A stretch of 64,000 nucleotides of DNA from Pyrocephalus nanus. Taxonomy: Eukaryota > Chordata > Aves > Passeriformes > Tyrannidae. The notes beneath the pieces are model-generated. The model was not told the origin of the DNA. It saw only the letters and a program-made list of their open reading frames with translations, and did not search any database. The first letter of the stretch is position 1. The number at the start of each line of letters is the position of its first letter. Below are positions 13,886-27,900 of this stretch, in pieces. The DNA is taken from NCBI GenBank assembly GCA_038380795.1, contig CM076263.1:11274709-11338708 (forward strand), in the 5' to 3' direction. Made by a program: the position numbers and the translations under genes.

Positions 13886-14835
13886 AATTGTATTTCAGCT
13901 TTTGGCAAAACCCCCACACTTTCAATGAAAAAAAAAAGAGAACAGGTTCATCTCTGGAAAACAAACACTTCTCATATTCTACCACAACTGCTGCTTTTCA
14001 ACAGAAAAACAGGTTCGATTTAACTTCCAAAATAACTTGTGCTTCCTTTCTTTCTCATTTTTTTCCTACTTGACAAGACATTCAAAAAGTCTTGATGCTG
14101 TCCCCAGCTTTCAGCTGCAGCTCCTGTCAGGATGAGCAGCATTGTGAGCTGGGAGGAAACCTGGGTCCAGGTTTTGGCAGAGACGGGGCTGCCGTGCCTG
14201 GGGTGGCTGCAGAGCGGGGAGATAAAGCCCTTGGGTCCTACAGCTCCCCCTCCTCCTGCAGTCGCCGTTAGCGTGAGATTGGAAATGGCTCTGAAGCCAA
14301 AACCAGTGGTCACTTCGGAACCACCGAGGTTTCAAAATCAGCTGAGGCAAACCAGGATGGTCGAAGAGCTGCTGCAAGTAGTGGGGCTGCTCTGAGCCAC
14401 CCGAGGACCTGGTGTTAAATACAGCCTACGTGGAAACCTGCCTTCTGCTCACCCTGTCCTCCCGTGAGAGAGGATTTCTGGAGAAACAGGGTGGGCTGTA
14501 ATCACAGCAAAAGCCACGGGCAGCGGGCAGCTGCTGGCAGAGGCAGGCTGCTCTCGACATTATCTGTTTTATAGGGAAAAACACACTCAGGAAAGCCGAG
14601 TGTGCTGCTCTGCTGCTCCCAGTGGGGAGGACAGGAGCTGGAAGGCAAGAATCCCTGAAAGCACCGGTCTCGCTCCTTCTGCCAGCCGCTAACAACGGAG
14701 GCCATGAGCCCAGATCGGGAATGGCAAAGCTGTGCTCTGCCCGCACATCTGCAGAGGTTTGAGAAGGCATCGTGTAGAAGGAGTTACATAAAGGCAAGCT
14801 GGCTTTTGTACAGCAATGTGCACAGGTGGTTTCCT

Positions 14836-15055
14836 CTGCAAAACTTCAGCTGCTTCCATCTGCTTCTGCCAGGAGCTTTGTGCCAGGAGGGCAGCAAAAT
14901 GAATCAAATCACTGAGCATATCTTGTCATCCAGTTTTAAGAATATGCACCAGAGAGCGAGGCTTGCATTAAGCTCAGTTGCTTGAATCAGAATTTTATGC
15001 TGCAGGAGACAGTATAAGCCAAAAACACAATTCTGTACCATATCAACACAAAAAT
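14836..15055 (+). repeat. ~220 bp direct repeat, copy 2
   Basis: Second copy of the sequence at 11,611-11,830, about 3.2 kb downstream in the same orientation. Scattered substitutions and short indels separate the two, so the duplication is not recent. Confidence 0.75.
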
Positions 15056-18049
15056 TTCCTCTTCAGGACAAAAACACAAAGATAAAAATAGCATAGAAAG
15101 AGTAAAATCAAAATGCAATGGAGGATGCTGCAGAAATGCCACCTTTCCTAGGGGAACACACCAGAAGAAAAGGCTGTTCCACACCTTTTTGCCCTCATTC
15201 CTTGTGCTCTTTTGGGTTGGTGGGGTGTTGTCACAGAGATGCTCTGATGGCTCAGGCAGAGGCAGGGAGTTGGGGCAGAGTTTTAGGGGAGTTACAAGGG
15301 TGCCTTGTCCTTCTTTTCCTCAGGGCTCCACCAGCAATTCTGGAGAAAGCTTTGGTGCTGCCTGGTGGGGAGGGCAGAGCTTATCCCTGCCAAGACACTG
15401 TGCCACGGGAGCAGGCTGGAGCTCAAGGTGCAGGTGAAACCTCTGCCTCTGGGACTGCCCCCACAGACTCAGATGCTCCTGATGGTTTGTGCCATCCTGT
15501 TTAGCATCAGTTGCGCAGTCAGAGAGAAGAAACACTGTTTCAAATACGAAGCATCAGAAAAAAATCTACAATCTTGATGCTAGCACTAGATATGATGGTG
15601 TGCATTGCCACCTATCTCCCAAAATCTGCTGTGTGTGCTGTGCAGCCACAGGCTGGCAGGACTGCTTGCATCTCCAGTTATCTCCTGCATCTGATGGGTC
15701 TGTAGCCAGCCTACAGCAGCCTGCAGCTGAACATGGGCATTTCAGCTTCATTTTTGGCCCTCCCCGATTGCAGACAGGGACAGTGAACTGCTGAAGGACA
15801 GTTCTGGACACTTGCTGTTAGCCCTGATAATCCTTCATGCCTTGTTAAAATACCTTTAACTTGCCATTAAGCCTTGAAAAGTGATTCTTTTAAATCTCCA
15901 GCGTGTGTGCCCAGTGTGTCATTATGGCTGCATGTCTCCCAGCAGAGATTTTCCTACCTAGCAGTTGGTGCAATGCCTACGTTTCTTCCATGAATCTGTA
16001 CACATATTAATCAAGTTACACTTCTTACAGGTCAGATTCCAATTTGTGTTCTACAGCATCTGATTAAGAGTGAAAAATCATGTTACTCCTTCCCAGATTA
16101 TTTATTTTTTCTCCTGGAAGCACCCCATGCCTTTTCTGCAGTTACCAGTTTTTATTCAGATTGCTCCAAGAGCAACTCTGTTCCCTCAGAAGTGACTTGC
16201 TACTGACTTCTAAGGAACCTGCAATCAGCCCTTGGAAACATGGTTCTGTACAATGTTGAAACGCCTTGTTTGTGAACAATGTCCTTCTGATGCTGAGAAA
16301 CTTACCCAGTGAGTGATGACGTTCACACACAGGCAGACCTGAGGAGCTGGAAACTGCTCTGAGATACCAGGGATACACCACCAGGATGAGGGTTTTTGAC
16401 TTCTCCTGGCCCATGTCCTTTAGGTCCCCACACAAACCCTGTTAGTCAAGCTCAGTGTACAGACATTATACTGAAGCACTGGCTTTCCCAAGGACTTTCC
16501 CCAGCACTGGCTTTCCCCAGACACCACATGCTCAGCTAAGACTCCCAGAGGCCAATGACAAAGATTCTGCTGATTTTAAAAAAAGAATAGTTGCTTTCAG
16601 TACCCCTCCCCTCTTCTGAAAATTTATATTTTTGGGGGATTAAGTAAAACTGGAAGGTATTAGTAATCAAAGACAAACTGGTTGCAGTTATTCAGATTAA
16701 AACTTCCACTGCAGTTGGTTAAATATCAGCCTGTTAGATCGCTGTGGGGTCTGAAGACATGAGATAGCATGTCAAAAGGAAATGTTTTTTCATTTTGTGA
16801 GTCCCACAGTCCATCCACATTACTTTCTTTTTATTTGAAACAGAGAAGACAGATAGCACAACAGCATGTTGTGAAATCAATTAATAAAAGAGAAATAAAT
16901 GGATTCTACTGAAGCTGTCAAAACATGTACAGCTCCTATTTGATAGTAAGTTTGTTTTTTATGTATTTGGCACTTCAGCAGCATTGCTGCAAGTAAAGGC
17001 TCCTCTTATGACTGATGGCAATCATAATGAGAATTTTTCTACCGGTTTCCAGTGTCCTAGTATGCAAGTTTCTGGAGGCTTACAGGTCAAAGAAAATAAT
17101 TGAATTTGCACAGCCTTCCCTAAGGAATTTCAAGCAGCTATTGCTTATACTGAGATCATGATGGAACAAAATAAAAACAGAGTTTGCACAGGATCAGGGC
17201 AGCAAGAACTCAGGACTTCAGTGTTTGAACTGTTAACAAACCAGACTAAGTAAGAGTGAAACTTCTTCAGAAAGGCTCTTTTGAAAGTCTGGTCTATAAC
17301 CCTGTACTGCTTTTAGCTGACTGCCAGCCTGAAATGGAGCAAATGCTGCCATTCACAAGCCATTTACTCTTTGCTACAGCAGCAGCTTCTCAGTCTGGGA
17401 CGGTAGCAAATTATGAGAGAAACAGAAAGTAGAAGAAAAAGGAAAAGGAATTAAAGGAGGAATAATTAGGCAGCACACACACACTCACTGTTCTTTTTGC
17501 CTGTTTGTTTCTTTTTTAAATAGTTTTCTTTGTGCACCGTTTCCCCACTGCATGGGCAAAGGACAAATGACAAACCAAGACAGCTTCATTGCTGTGACTA
17601 GGAAGGCAGGTTTCCAATCTTTATTCAGCATCAGAAACAGAAGATGACAAAACAAGGAAGTTACAAGCTCTTTACTTCCCAGAAGTCATAGTTTGGTCAT
17701 AAACCACTGTAAATACAAAAAAGTAGTAAGCATCTTTCAATGCAGGTTTGTACAGACAACAGTTACTAAGCCAGCAAATGTTCCACTAACATACAGAAAA
17801 AAATACTGTAACATATTTATCCCCTTTCAGAAAAATATTAGTAAAATGATCTACCAGTACAAAAATAAACCACTGCTTAAGGCATGCAGATGGTGAGAAA
17901 CTGTTTGGAAACCTGCAGCTTTTGTCTCAAATATTTTAGGAAATCATATAGCTAGTGAAGAATTATTCTGTCCTGAAATGAATGTCTACAGGCTTCTTTG
18001 TTTCAAGAGCCTCCCTTGCTACACAGGAATCCTCAGTATCTACTACTTA

Positions 18050-18290
18050 TTTGTTTGGTTTTGTGGATTTTTTTGTTTGTTCTGTTCTAGGCAGGTTGTT
18101 TTTTGTTAGGTTGGGTTTTTTTGGGTTTTGTTTGTTTGTTTGTTTGTATATTTGTGGGTTTTTTGTTTGTTTGTTTGGTTGGTTTGGTTTGTGGGTTTTT
18201 TTGTTTGGTTTGGTTTGGTTTTTCTTTGTTTTTTGGGGGGGTATTTTGTTTTTTTTTTGTGTGTGTGTGCGTTGGGGTTTTTTTTAAGTT
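18050..18290. repeat. Strand-asymmetric T/G-rich tract
   Basis: About 240 bp consisting almost only of T and G on the plus strand, built from TTTG, GGTT and GTTT units with T runs and a short GGGGGGG. Spurious frames through it are phenylalanine/valine/glycine-rich and not genes. Confidence 0.85.
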
Positions 18291-20904
18291 AAAAAGAAAA
18301 AAGCAGAATTAACTTTAAAATCAGAATTACTCCTTCAGGGGAATTTTTGGCCCAACACTCTGTAAATACTCAGATTTAAATATGACTGTAATAGGTTCAT
18401 CCCAGTCTGGAGTCATTCTCCTCTCTCTCTTGTGCAGGGCTGACTTCCTGGTGAGCAGCAAAGTAACCATATCCCCCATTTCCCTCCCAATTGCTTTTAG
18501 ATTATTAAGCAAAAATGTCTCACTACAGGTTTATGTGACAGTAGAGGTAGAAGGATGCAGGGAGGAGACACAGCAAGCACTTGTAAGAGAGCTGTAGCAG
18601 CGCAGTGCTCTGTGCCTTTGGCCACTGTATAAATGATTGAGAGTTAAACCTTATCATGCTCACTTTTCATGGGACTTTCCACTTAGCTTCTGTATTTTTG
18701 CTTTCATTAGATCTTTACATCCTTTGTATGTGTTCTCTCATCTTCAAAACCACGTGTTCTGCCTAGAGATAATGTTTCTTTCATCCCATCAGTTTGGGAC
18801 AAGCAATATTTTTAATCAGGCCTTTCTTCCTGTAAACTATTTTTGGTAATGTGAAATCATCTGTTTGTGTGATGGCTTGTTGGGAACTGCCATGGGAATT
18901 ATTTTCATTGGTAGGATTAATGCATTTGTAAGAGTGTGACCTGAAAAGAGTTAATTTTTCTTCTCTCTGATACTTTTTGCAGTCTGATTTTAACTAAATA
19001 AAACTTCTTTAGCACTTGCATATTCATGTTGCATTTGGCACCACCCTACACAGTCTGTCTGTAAAACCTCAGTGCCCCAGATTTAGCCAAGTTATTATTA
19101 TTCAGGTATTTATTATTGCTATGAATATTGTCAAGAGTAAGTTAGCCAAGTGCATGCTCCACAGCCTTCCTAATGTTATAAGTGGATTTGGTTGTATTTT
19201 GTGTCTACACAAATGTATCTGAATTTGCTGGTATGTTGTGCCGGCTGAATTAGAGGTGTTGGAATTTGTCAGACTCCTGTTGTGTCCCTCTCCCAGCAAT
19301 TTTCCCAGAGCCTGAGAAACCACTTCTTCTAAAGAAGAATGTTTATACAACTTTGCCTTGGTCACTGAGTACGTGAAGTTTATATTTTGAATGACCAGAG
19401 AACAAACAGCAGCAGTCCTTCTTGCACTCTTGGAAGTGTTAACTCTTCAGTTTGTTTATGGCAGTAGTAAGCATGAGAAGAGCACACAGAATATTTTTTT
19501 ATGTTTGCAGGGAATAGTTCAAAGCTTAAGCACTCCCTGTCTATCATTTGCAATTGGTAGCAGCCAGTGTGGAAGGAGTCCTTGCAGGAGGTGACATGGT
19601 TGTTGTCCTTGACAGAGGACTCTGTTCCAGGAGCTCTCCTGTTTTCATTAATTCCCTACTCTTTGCCAGCTCTTTTTCTCTGCTGCGTTTTCAAGAAGGC
19701 TGCAAAGAAGTCCATGGCTTAGAGAAACACAGTGTTGCAGTTCACATACTACGTGCCTGAAATATTCTTTTCATTCCTACCTGCTATTCCAAGTTTCCCT
19801 GGTTAGCAGGCTGAACTTTCAGTGTTAGTTTTAGCACTTAGAGGAAGCAGTTGTTCAAAATGTAAACTCTTAAATACAGTAGTTGGTGTGGCTCCATGAT
19901 TTGTGATGTTCCCTTTAGATTCCAGAGGAATGATGTTAAACATTTATTGACTTCCTTAAAAGAGATTAGAAACCATCCCAGAAATACTGGCTCTTTCAGT
20001 TTGGGGCATGTTGATGAAGGTCCTGACTGTTTTGCACACAGTGTAGTAGCAGTTGGAAATGTTGTGTCTTGGGTTTGTTTTTCACGTTACTGCCACAGAA
20101 AAACTGTGTATATCAGGCTGATATTGGTAGGACCCAGGTGGTAGCAGTGTGTCTGCTGGTGCTGTGCCCATATCTCATGACTTGACAATATCAGCATGCT
20201 TGGCCTTGGGAAGATATAAACAACTCTGTTTTCAGATGCTTGCCCTTCATGTTTGCAAAAATGAAGTCAGCAGCATCTCTGTAGGGCTGCTTCTGTGAAT
20301 CCTAAGGTGCCCAACGTGAGGACGTGAAACATGAACCTTCAGCTGACAAAGGGCTCGAATTCAGTATAATTTCTTTGGTTTGTTCTGTAATTATGTCTTG
20401 GGTAATTGATGCTGTAGAGTGTATCCTGCCACAGTGTGGTTGGTAACCTCTGCAATTTCCCACTGTTTAAACAAGCAGGTGCTTGAGGTGAACAGCAAAA
20501 CCAAAAGTGGAAAAGCAGATTTCTGGCATAGTCTCACAAATAAGCAGCAGCTTTGATTTCTCCTGGTCATACAGTGAGATGTTTCCCCTGCCTTGTACAC
20601 AAAGGGAAGATGAGCTCTATAAAGGGCAGTGCAGAAGCACAACTTGATTTACTTTAATTAAGGAATTGTAGAGCCAACTTTAGGAGAGCTAAGTTTCATT
20701 CACTGAAAGGGGAAAATCAGGATGGGCTAAAATGGCTAGAGTGAAGTCAGTTATTTTAAATGTTTTCTTTATTAATTCCCCAGGCCCAGGCATTCTTTGG
20801 GGATATATCACATCACTAGGGATGTTAGTTTACAAATTGCGGGGGACTAAGGTAAGGACCCACCTAAGGTATATGGTCTAGGTTAATGAGACAGCAGCCT
20901 GAGT

Positions 20905-21340
20905 AAAATCATAGAATCACTGAGATGTTCAAGTTAGAAAAGACCTCTAAGGTCATCACATCCAGCCATTACTCGGCAACAGAAATCCACCACTAAACCA
21001 TGTCCCCTCCCAAGTGTCACATCTACACATCTCTTAAATACATCCAGAGCTTTCCATAGATGGTGACACCACCACTTCCCTGGGCAGCCTCTACCAGTGC
21101 TTGACAATCCTTTTGGTCAAGAAATTTTTCCTGATGTCCAATCTAAACCTGTCCTGGCACGGCTTGAGGCCATTTCCCCTTGTCCTGTCACCAGTTGCCT
21201 GGGAGAAGAGATCGACCCCTATCTCCTTTCAGGGAGTTGTAGAGAGCAATAAGATCTCCCCTGAGTCTCCTTTTCTCCAGATTAAACATCCACAGCTCCC
21301 TCAGCTGCTCCTCATAGCACTTGTTCTTTAAATCTTTTAT
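20905..21340 (-). mobile_element. CR1 LINE 3' end, antisense
   Basis: The plus strand starts with the complement of the CR1 3' terminus (AATCATAGAATCACTGAG) and continues through the complement of the conserved CR1 3' UTR and last coding part, including CTTCCCTGGGCAGCCTCTAC and TCCCCTTGTCCTGTCACCAG. It is truncated at its own 5' side near 21,340. It lies between IL7R and the first RAI14 exon found. Confidence 0.88.
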
Positions 21341-21916
21341 CCATCTTCATTGCCTGTGTTTGATATGTGCTCACAGCTGCTGTATAAAATAACTGCATAG
21401 GGAATCTATGAGACACAAACCAAAGTAGGCCTGTGTTTGTCTTCTACATGCACTTCATGGGTTATACAAATTTACTGTAGTGGTAGCTGGTGAATTTGGC
21501 TTGTTTTACTCTTGGTGCCAGGTTATTTTTCATTGCCACATGGCAGAAATCATGAAGACACTGACAGACATCTTTGTGCAGTGAGGCCGAGTAATACAGG
21601 AAAGTTGTTTTCTAAGAAACAAGACATAACAATCTTAGATTTACTTCTGCCAAGATATAGTCTGAGACAGTGTTTGTGTTACTCCTTTATATGAAGCAAA
21701 ACATTAAGATGATTCTGTTACCTGTCTGAACAACAGTCTATTGGAAAGACATTCTTTTTGATGTAGGTTTTTATTTTATTTTCTCTACCCTTACTTTTTA
21801 TTTGTCATGATAGGAACAAGATGGATAATTCAGGATCTTGCCTTTGTCACGGAAGGGTTTATTGCTCTGCTTTGGCATGATTGAATAATTAGTTTGCTTT
21901 CCTTTCATTCTTTTAG

Positions 21917-24900
21917 GACACAGTGCTTTACATCTTGCAGCAAAGAACAGCCACCCTGATTGCATTAAGAGGTTACTTCAGGTAAAGTAAAAATTAAATT
22001 AATTTTGATTTTTGAAATTTTCATTTGGGTCCACTAGACATTGACCCATTTCCTGCTAATAATCTGCACCACACTGCTATACTGTTGTCCTTTCTCCCTG
22101 ACATCAAGAGAGACACATCAAGAGTTTTAATATAAAGAGTTTAAAGACCCTTCAGGCTCTGTGAAGGGATGATAGAAATCAGTGTGGTGTCTTCCCTGAG
22201 TGCACAGCATTCCATGTGCAGCAGATCTGACATAGCTGGGTTGGGTTTCAAGCAGGTTGCAGCTTCAGTCCAGTTCCTGTGTTTTGTCTTTGTGGTTGGA
22301 TGACTTGGAATTAGGTAGATTTGAGAGTTATAGGGGGAAAGGATTTTTTGCTTCTGGGGGGATTCTGATATTGTTCCACTGGAATGCTTTCTGTCTGTTC
22401 ACCATAGAAACACTTCTCAAGTTTAAAGTCAAAGAGGAAAGAAACCAAAGTAGTTTAGATCCTAAAATATGTAAATAAACAAATCCTCCATGAAATGAGG
22501 TAAAGGACAGCGAGGGATTAGAAAGGGAATTGAGAGAATGGGGAAAGAAAATAAGAAAAAGAAAATTGAAGATGAATAGAAGATTCTCATGGTGTTGAAG
22601 CTGAAGGTGTGCATTAGCAAGCAAAGACATTGTCCATCTCAGCTCTCATTTCAGAAATACTGGTAATTTTTCATGGCAGTGATCAGAGGAATCAAACAGA
22701 TTTTTTTAAGTTTGGAGTTATCTGTAAGTCTCAGATGAAACAGTGAATACAGACGGAGACTACAGATGAAATAATTAATAACAACCCCACTCGAACCCAA
22801 TGGTACAGAGAGAGAATGGATCCCATATCCCAGCCTCTGAATTGTTCTTGCCTGGTTACCTCAGGGCTCTCCAACTGTCCTGCAACTGGTCCCTGTCCGT
22901 ATCTCTGACAACACTGGATCCCATTTCACTGATTCCCACCTCAGGATGTTGCAGGCTGACTTCCCTTACTGGTCCACACCTGGGAAGGGTTGTCATTACC
23001 CACGAGGTTCATTTCATTGCCGGTTCCTCCTGCTGCAAACGCCAACCCATTTGCAGCACAAACAGCACCATCAGGCCGTCACTGCTGGCATCACAGGCAG
23101 CAACTAATGTGTGTTTAATACTAAGTATCTGCTGTCCTTTCACATGCCAGGGGCAACCACAGAGTGCTTTGGTTGATGTTTTCCTGGTTTTGTTACGATA
23201 TGCAGATTTCCAAATACATTCACAAGTGCAAGCCCATTGGTAATATTCTCCAACAATTCATGCTCTTAGGATTGCCTTCTTACTTCTGGGGACCACAGTG
23301 TGCCTGTGAGGAATGTCTAACTGGTGTTGAACTAAAACAGGTTAAATAATTATTTTACACAGGCAGAATGGCAAACAGGCTAAATAATTATTTTACACAG
23401 GCAGAATGTCGACATTTTTGTTACAGAATGCGGTAGTCTGTATGATCCTGTTTTCTTAGAAAATCATAGATGTGTTGGAGGCAGTGCTACATTTAAAAGT
23501 CAAAAGTTATAATATTTGGTTTTTAGAAACATAGTGTTGTTCAGCACTCTGTTAACATCAAAGATGTGTTTTATTTTCTTTGTCTTTCTCTAATTGCTTT
23601 TTTCCCCCCTTCTCCCTATTGAACTGTGCAGAGTAAATGTCCAGCAGACAGCACTGACAATTCTGGGAAAACAGCTTTGCATTATGCAGGTAACTTCTCA
23701 GGCGAAAGCTTGCACTATCTCTTTTGTTGTGCTTGATATTCCTAGCTCTACAGTTTTTCTGTACCCTGCTCTTATGATGCAATGTTACAAGTGGAAGCAC
23801 AGAGCACAATTTTTGAAAATGGGGTTGGTTTGATGGACTTTCATGCTTGTATTTTTTTTTTTAATTTTATTTTATTTGGGTCTTTTAGCTGCAATTGGAT
23901 GTCTTCAGGCAGTTCAACTCCTGTGTGAACACAAATGTCCCATTAATGTCAAAGATTTGGTAGGTACCTCTTCTGTTGTGTACTTGAGATATCTCAGAGC
24001 TTTTGTCATCCTCCACCCCACGCACTTACCAACCTCCAACTCAGTGCAGCAGTTCAAAGCAATATTGTGCTTGTATTTCTTTCTGGACTTCTCTGCCAGA
24101 GCAAGTTCCCTTTGCAGCCTGACATAGCAGAGGTGTGAAAGCACTTCACAATCTGATACCATAGCAGCAGGATTTGCTGATCATCAAATTGAGACACTGG
24201 CAGAAGTAGCTAGAAACAATTCTTACACGTTCAAAACATAATTAAAAGCATTCCCTTGACTCCAGTAGGCATGGAAAAAGGTCCAATACATGGGCAAGTG
24301 CTGCAAAATTCCCACAAAGCCCAAGCAGAATATGATAAGCCTGAGGGAGGAAAATATATTTGATGTAGTCTAAAGGCTCAGGGATACTACATTCATTACT
24401 ATGAAGTGTCTACAACCAACCAGGTCTGGTTTTGGGTGTTATGCAGCTGCCTTACAGAAAACCCTCAAATGAGAGAAGGAGGTGACCTAACAGAAGTAAA
24501 GCACAGGCCAGGTGGGAAAGCATAAAAATACTTATTTGTTTATTTTTGACTTTGATCCATCCCCTTCTTACCTGATCTAATGAAAACAAATATGTCACAG
24601 ATGTCAGACCACAAATTTCAGCAAATGCATTTTAAAGGCAGAAAAGGTTTGTTCCATCTTAAGAAGGAAAGGCTGTTGGAGCATCTTAAAAATGTCTTGG
24701 GCTACATCATGGTTGGTCATAAGAAAGAGGGAGTCAGACCAACCTCAGAGATGCATGACAAAATGGTGGTAAAAAATGGTCAGAGTTTGAGTAGTGAACT
24801 TAACTGGGAAATCCCACTTAGGCACTAAGGAAAAAATAATCTCACCTTGAAGGTGGTCAAACACTGGAACTGATCAAACCTGGAGATGGTGTCACATTGT

Positions 24901-27900
24901 CTCTAACTTTGAAGTTGCTTAAAATTTGACTGGTCAAGTCTCTAAGCAATGTACTGTAATTTGAAGTTTGCCTGCCTTTGTGTTAAGAAAAAAGTGGGAG
25001 AAACCCCAGATGACATTTAAGGGTGTCTTCCAAATATATTATTCCAAGATTTAATGAAAAGTATTTCTGCTTTGTACTCAGTTAAAATTATAATTTTTGT
25101 TGTGGAGCTACTGAAAGATAGTGGGTAGTTTCAAAATCACTGTGTTTTAGCATTGAGCAAAGAGCAAAGGGAGTACAAAAGGAAAAACCATCCCTACTCT
25201 TCATGTTTTGCATCATTTCTAGTAGTCAAGAAGAAATTAAAGTGAACTCAGCTACATTTATGCTATATAAGAAAAATGTAGTGATAGCACCTCATTTTTG
25301 CTATGTAGAGATAAAATTCATAGCTGTGTTCAAATCTCAGAGTCTTATTTGTAAGTGGGTAGAATATTGTTCATAGTTTCTTTAAATGCATTTCTAGGAT
25401 GGGAACATACCTCTGCTGCTTGCAGTGCAAAGTGGACATACAGAAGTCTGCAAATACCTTCTGGATCATGGAGCAGACATCAACACCAGGGATAAAAATG
25501 GAAGGTACAGTAGGTTAACATGTTAGTTCTTCCCCAAGGCTGACTGTCAAATGAAGCTTTTCTCTTCAAATTCTTCCCAAAATAGTTGCTGTTAGGTGAA
25601 ATAATCCTTTCTGTACTAGATATCTTGATTGTTGAGAAGGATTGCAAAGTTCTGCCTAAAGGGAAAGAAGAAACAGAAACTATGCAACTCTGAAACTAAT
25701 GTGCCTGTAAGATTTCCCTCGGGCTACCAGAGCAGTATATCCTATTTTTAAGTGATTCCTACACAAAACTGATTGATAGCACTTACCCACACATCACTGT
25801 CTAAGTGTCCCAGTTTGAAGTGTTGCTTTCTTCTTGGGATGAGTTAGTAATTGTTTCTTGGGAGCAAAATCTTTGGAGGGTTCTTTCTTCCACCATAATG
25901 CAGTCACAACAACCAGAGAAAAGTACAGTAAAGCTTTATAGTGGAGATGCTGTTTTAGGAAGTGCCAATTAGAGATTTTTTGCAGTAACAGGTAGTGCAC
26001 GTATCAGAAAACTGTTTTTAAAAAGCAACATCCTTGTAGTGAAAAATGCACTTGTTTTAATGATAGTGACAAAGATCAAGAGTCTGTGAAAATTATGGAC
26101 TGTGACATAAAGAGTTCGTTAAACTGTGAAGGTAAGGAAGGATACTGAGAAGACTTGGCACCTACACTTCATAGCAGTGTTGATATTACAGATGATACAA
26201 TGCTGATATTGTTCTCTGGCAGCACCTGCAAGGATAAGACTGGGCCCTAACTTGTTTTTTATCAGTCCAAAGTTCATTAGTGCACTCTTTTTTTCCAGTT
26301 GTCTAAAGAAAACTGCCTTCTTTGTTTGTCTGTGTGGCTTCCTCAGTGCTTTGAACCTGAGATGCTGCACACTCTGGGACCTCCTCCTTCTCCTCACTTT
26401 CTTACTATTTAATCAGCAGATAGTGTTTAGACTTCCTTCTTGAATTGGATGAGTTTCTGTCATAGATAGGACTCACATTATTGTATTTTCTTTTTTAAGA
26501 AAGTACTGTGTGTAGAAGCAAGAAAATTATATAATGTGGAATATGCTGGTTTACTTCTTGCTTTCATCATGATAAGGGGAGTGGGTACTCCTGCATCTCA
26601 CGGTCACAAAGGGGGTTAGGATTTTACTGAAACAGGAGAAGCCTTATTGGGAGAAGAAAAAAACCAGCATCTCCAGATTTCCATCTTGTCCAGACTAAGT
26701 GAATAATTTTTATAATCTAAAACCTTCCCTGTGACTCTGGAGGTGTTACCCAAATTGCCACTCAGCACTACCTTTTAACACAGCACTGCAGCAGCCATCA
26801 CCTCTCCAGGGCTCACCCATTGCAGGGAGCATGTTTAACTCATCAGTGAAACGTTTGTCTTAATGTTTAGCAAATATTATCACTGTAGTAACTTTTCAAC
26901 TTCAAATCTGCACTGAGGAATGTGTTTGGCAGTAGACTTGGCCAACCTACTAAGCATGTTTTCATGTTGAGAAAGGAGAATTATGCCCAAGCAGGAAGGC
27001 ACTATTAGAGCACGCTTGAAAAGTGAGGGAGTTTGTGTGGTTTTAATTATTCTGTACATTTCTTATGACCTCTTCAAGTAATTGAGAAAAGCAGATACAA
27101 CATGTTAGGGAAAGACTCCTTCTGCATGCTACCCTTGCTCCAGAGTCTGGCATTGTGCAGCTACCCTGTGTTGGAAAGGGAATGGTTTGGGCTTTAATGG
27201 ACTTCTTGTGGGTTTTTTCTTTTTTTGTGTGTTTTCCTTTTTTTTAAGCTGACTGTAGTACAGGGTTTCAGGTCAAACCCATCTCTTGGACTCACTTTGA
27301 GGGTTTTTTTGTGTTTTTGTTGAAATCTGTTTGTCTCTTTTGTTTAAAAAGCAACATGTGGAGTAGAACAGCAATGAAATAAAAGCTTTCCTGCTGTACC
27401 ACCACTGTAATTGCAGTATAGCAGTGAGGTTTGTTCGTCTGACTTTATCCTGCAGCCATTTCTATCTATGGCTCTCCTCTTGACCTCAGGAAGCCATTTC
27501 TAGAAATGTCCTGTCTTTGCAGCTGCAGAGTACACAGAAGAGGAGGAGGGACTTCATTGCACAATAACCATCACACTTTTTTTCCTGAGAAAATGAGCTG
27601 CTTAAAGAGTATGTTCTTGACACTTATTCTCTGTGTTTTGATTTTGTTGGTTTTTTTTTTTTGTTTGTTTTGTTCAGAACTGCTTTGATGATGGCTTGTG
27701 AAGTTGGTAACCTTAACATGGTGGATGCTTTCCTTAGGAGAGGTGCAGATGTCAGTTTAGTAGATGTCTTTGGACAGAACGCCCTGCATTACACCAAGCT
27801 CTCTGAGAATGCAGGGATCCACAACCTCCTATCATCAAAGTATTCTCAGGATGTGGGTATGTAAGAGAGCCTGATGTGCAGTTTGTCACTTCTTGAATGA

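Larger units (their letters stand above)
10066..21916. other. Non-coding interval between IL7R and the RAI14 exons
   Basis: No exon could be recognised in about 11.9 kb. It should contain the IL7R 3' UTR, but no clear end was identified. Contents seen: a (TTTTG)n run at 11,258, a duplicated ~220 bp sequence at 11.6 and 14.8 kb, A-rich stretches near 13,770-13,940, a GC-richer patch at about 14,100-14,760 and 15,200-15,480 without a recognisable exon, a T/G-rich tract at 18,050, and an antisense CR1 at 20.9 kb. I looked for the RAI14 exons encoding its N-terminus and first ankyrin repeats and for CAPSL (the human downstream neighbour of IL7R) and saw neither; an eye search can miss short exons. 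Confidence 0.6.

Noticed and set aside
13565..14023. 152-residue lysine-rich frame
   Set aside because: It runs through the A-rich low-complexity tract and has no recognisable domain.
22800..23243. 147-residue frame inside a RAI14 intron
   Set aside because: No recognisable domain, no splice context in phase with RAI14, and it lies between two well-supported exons.
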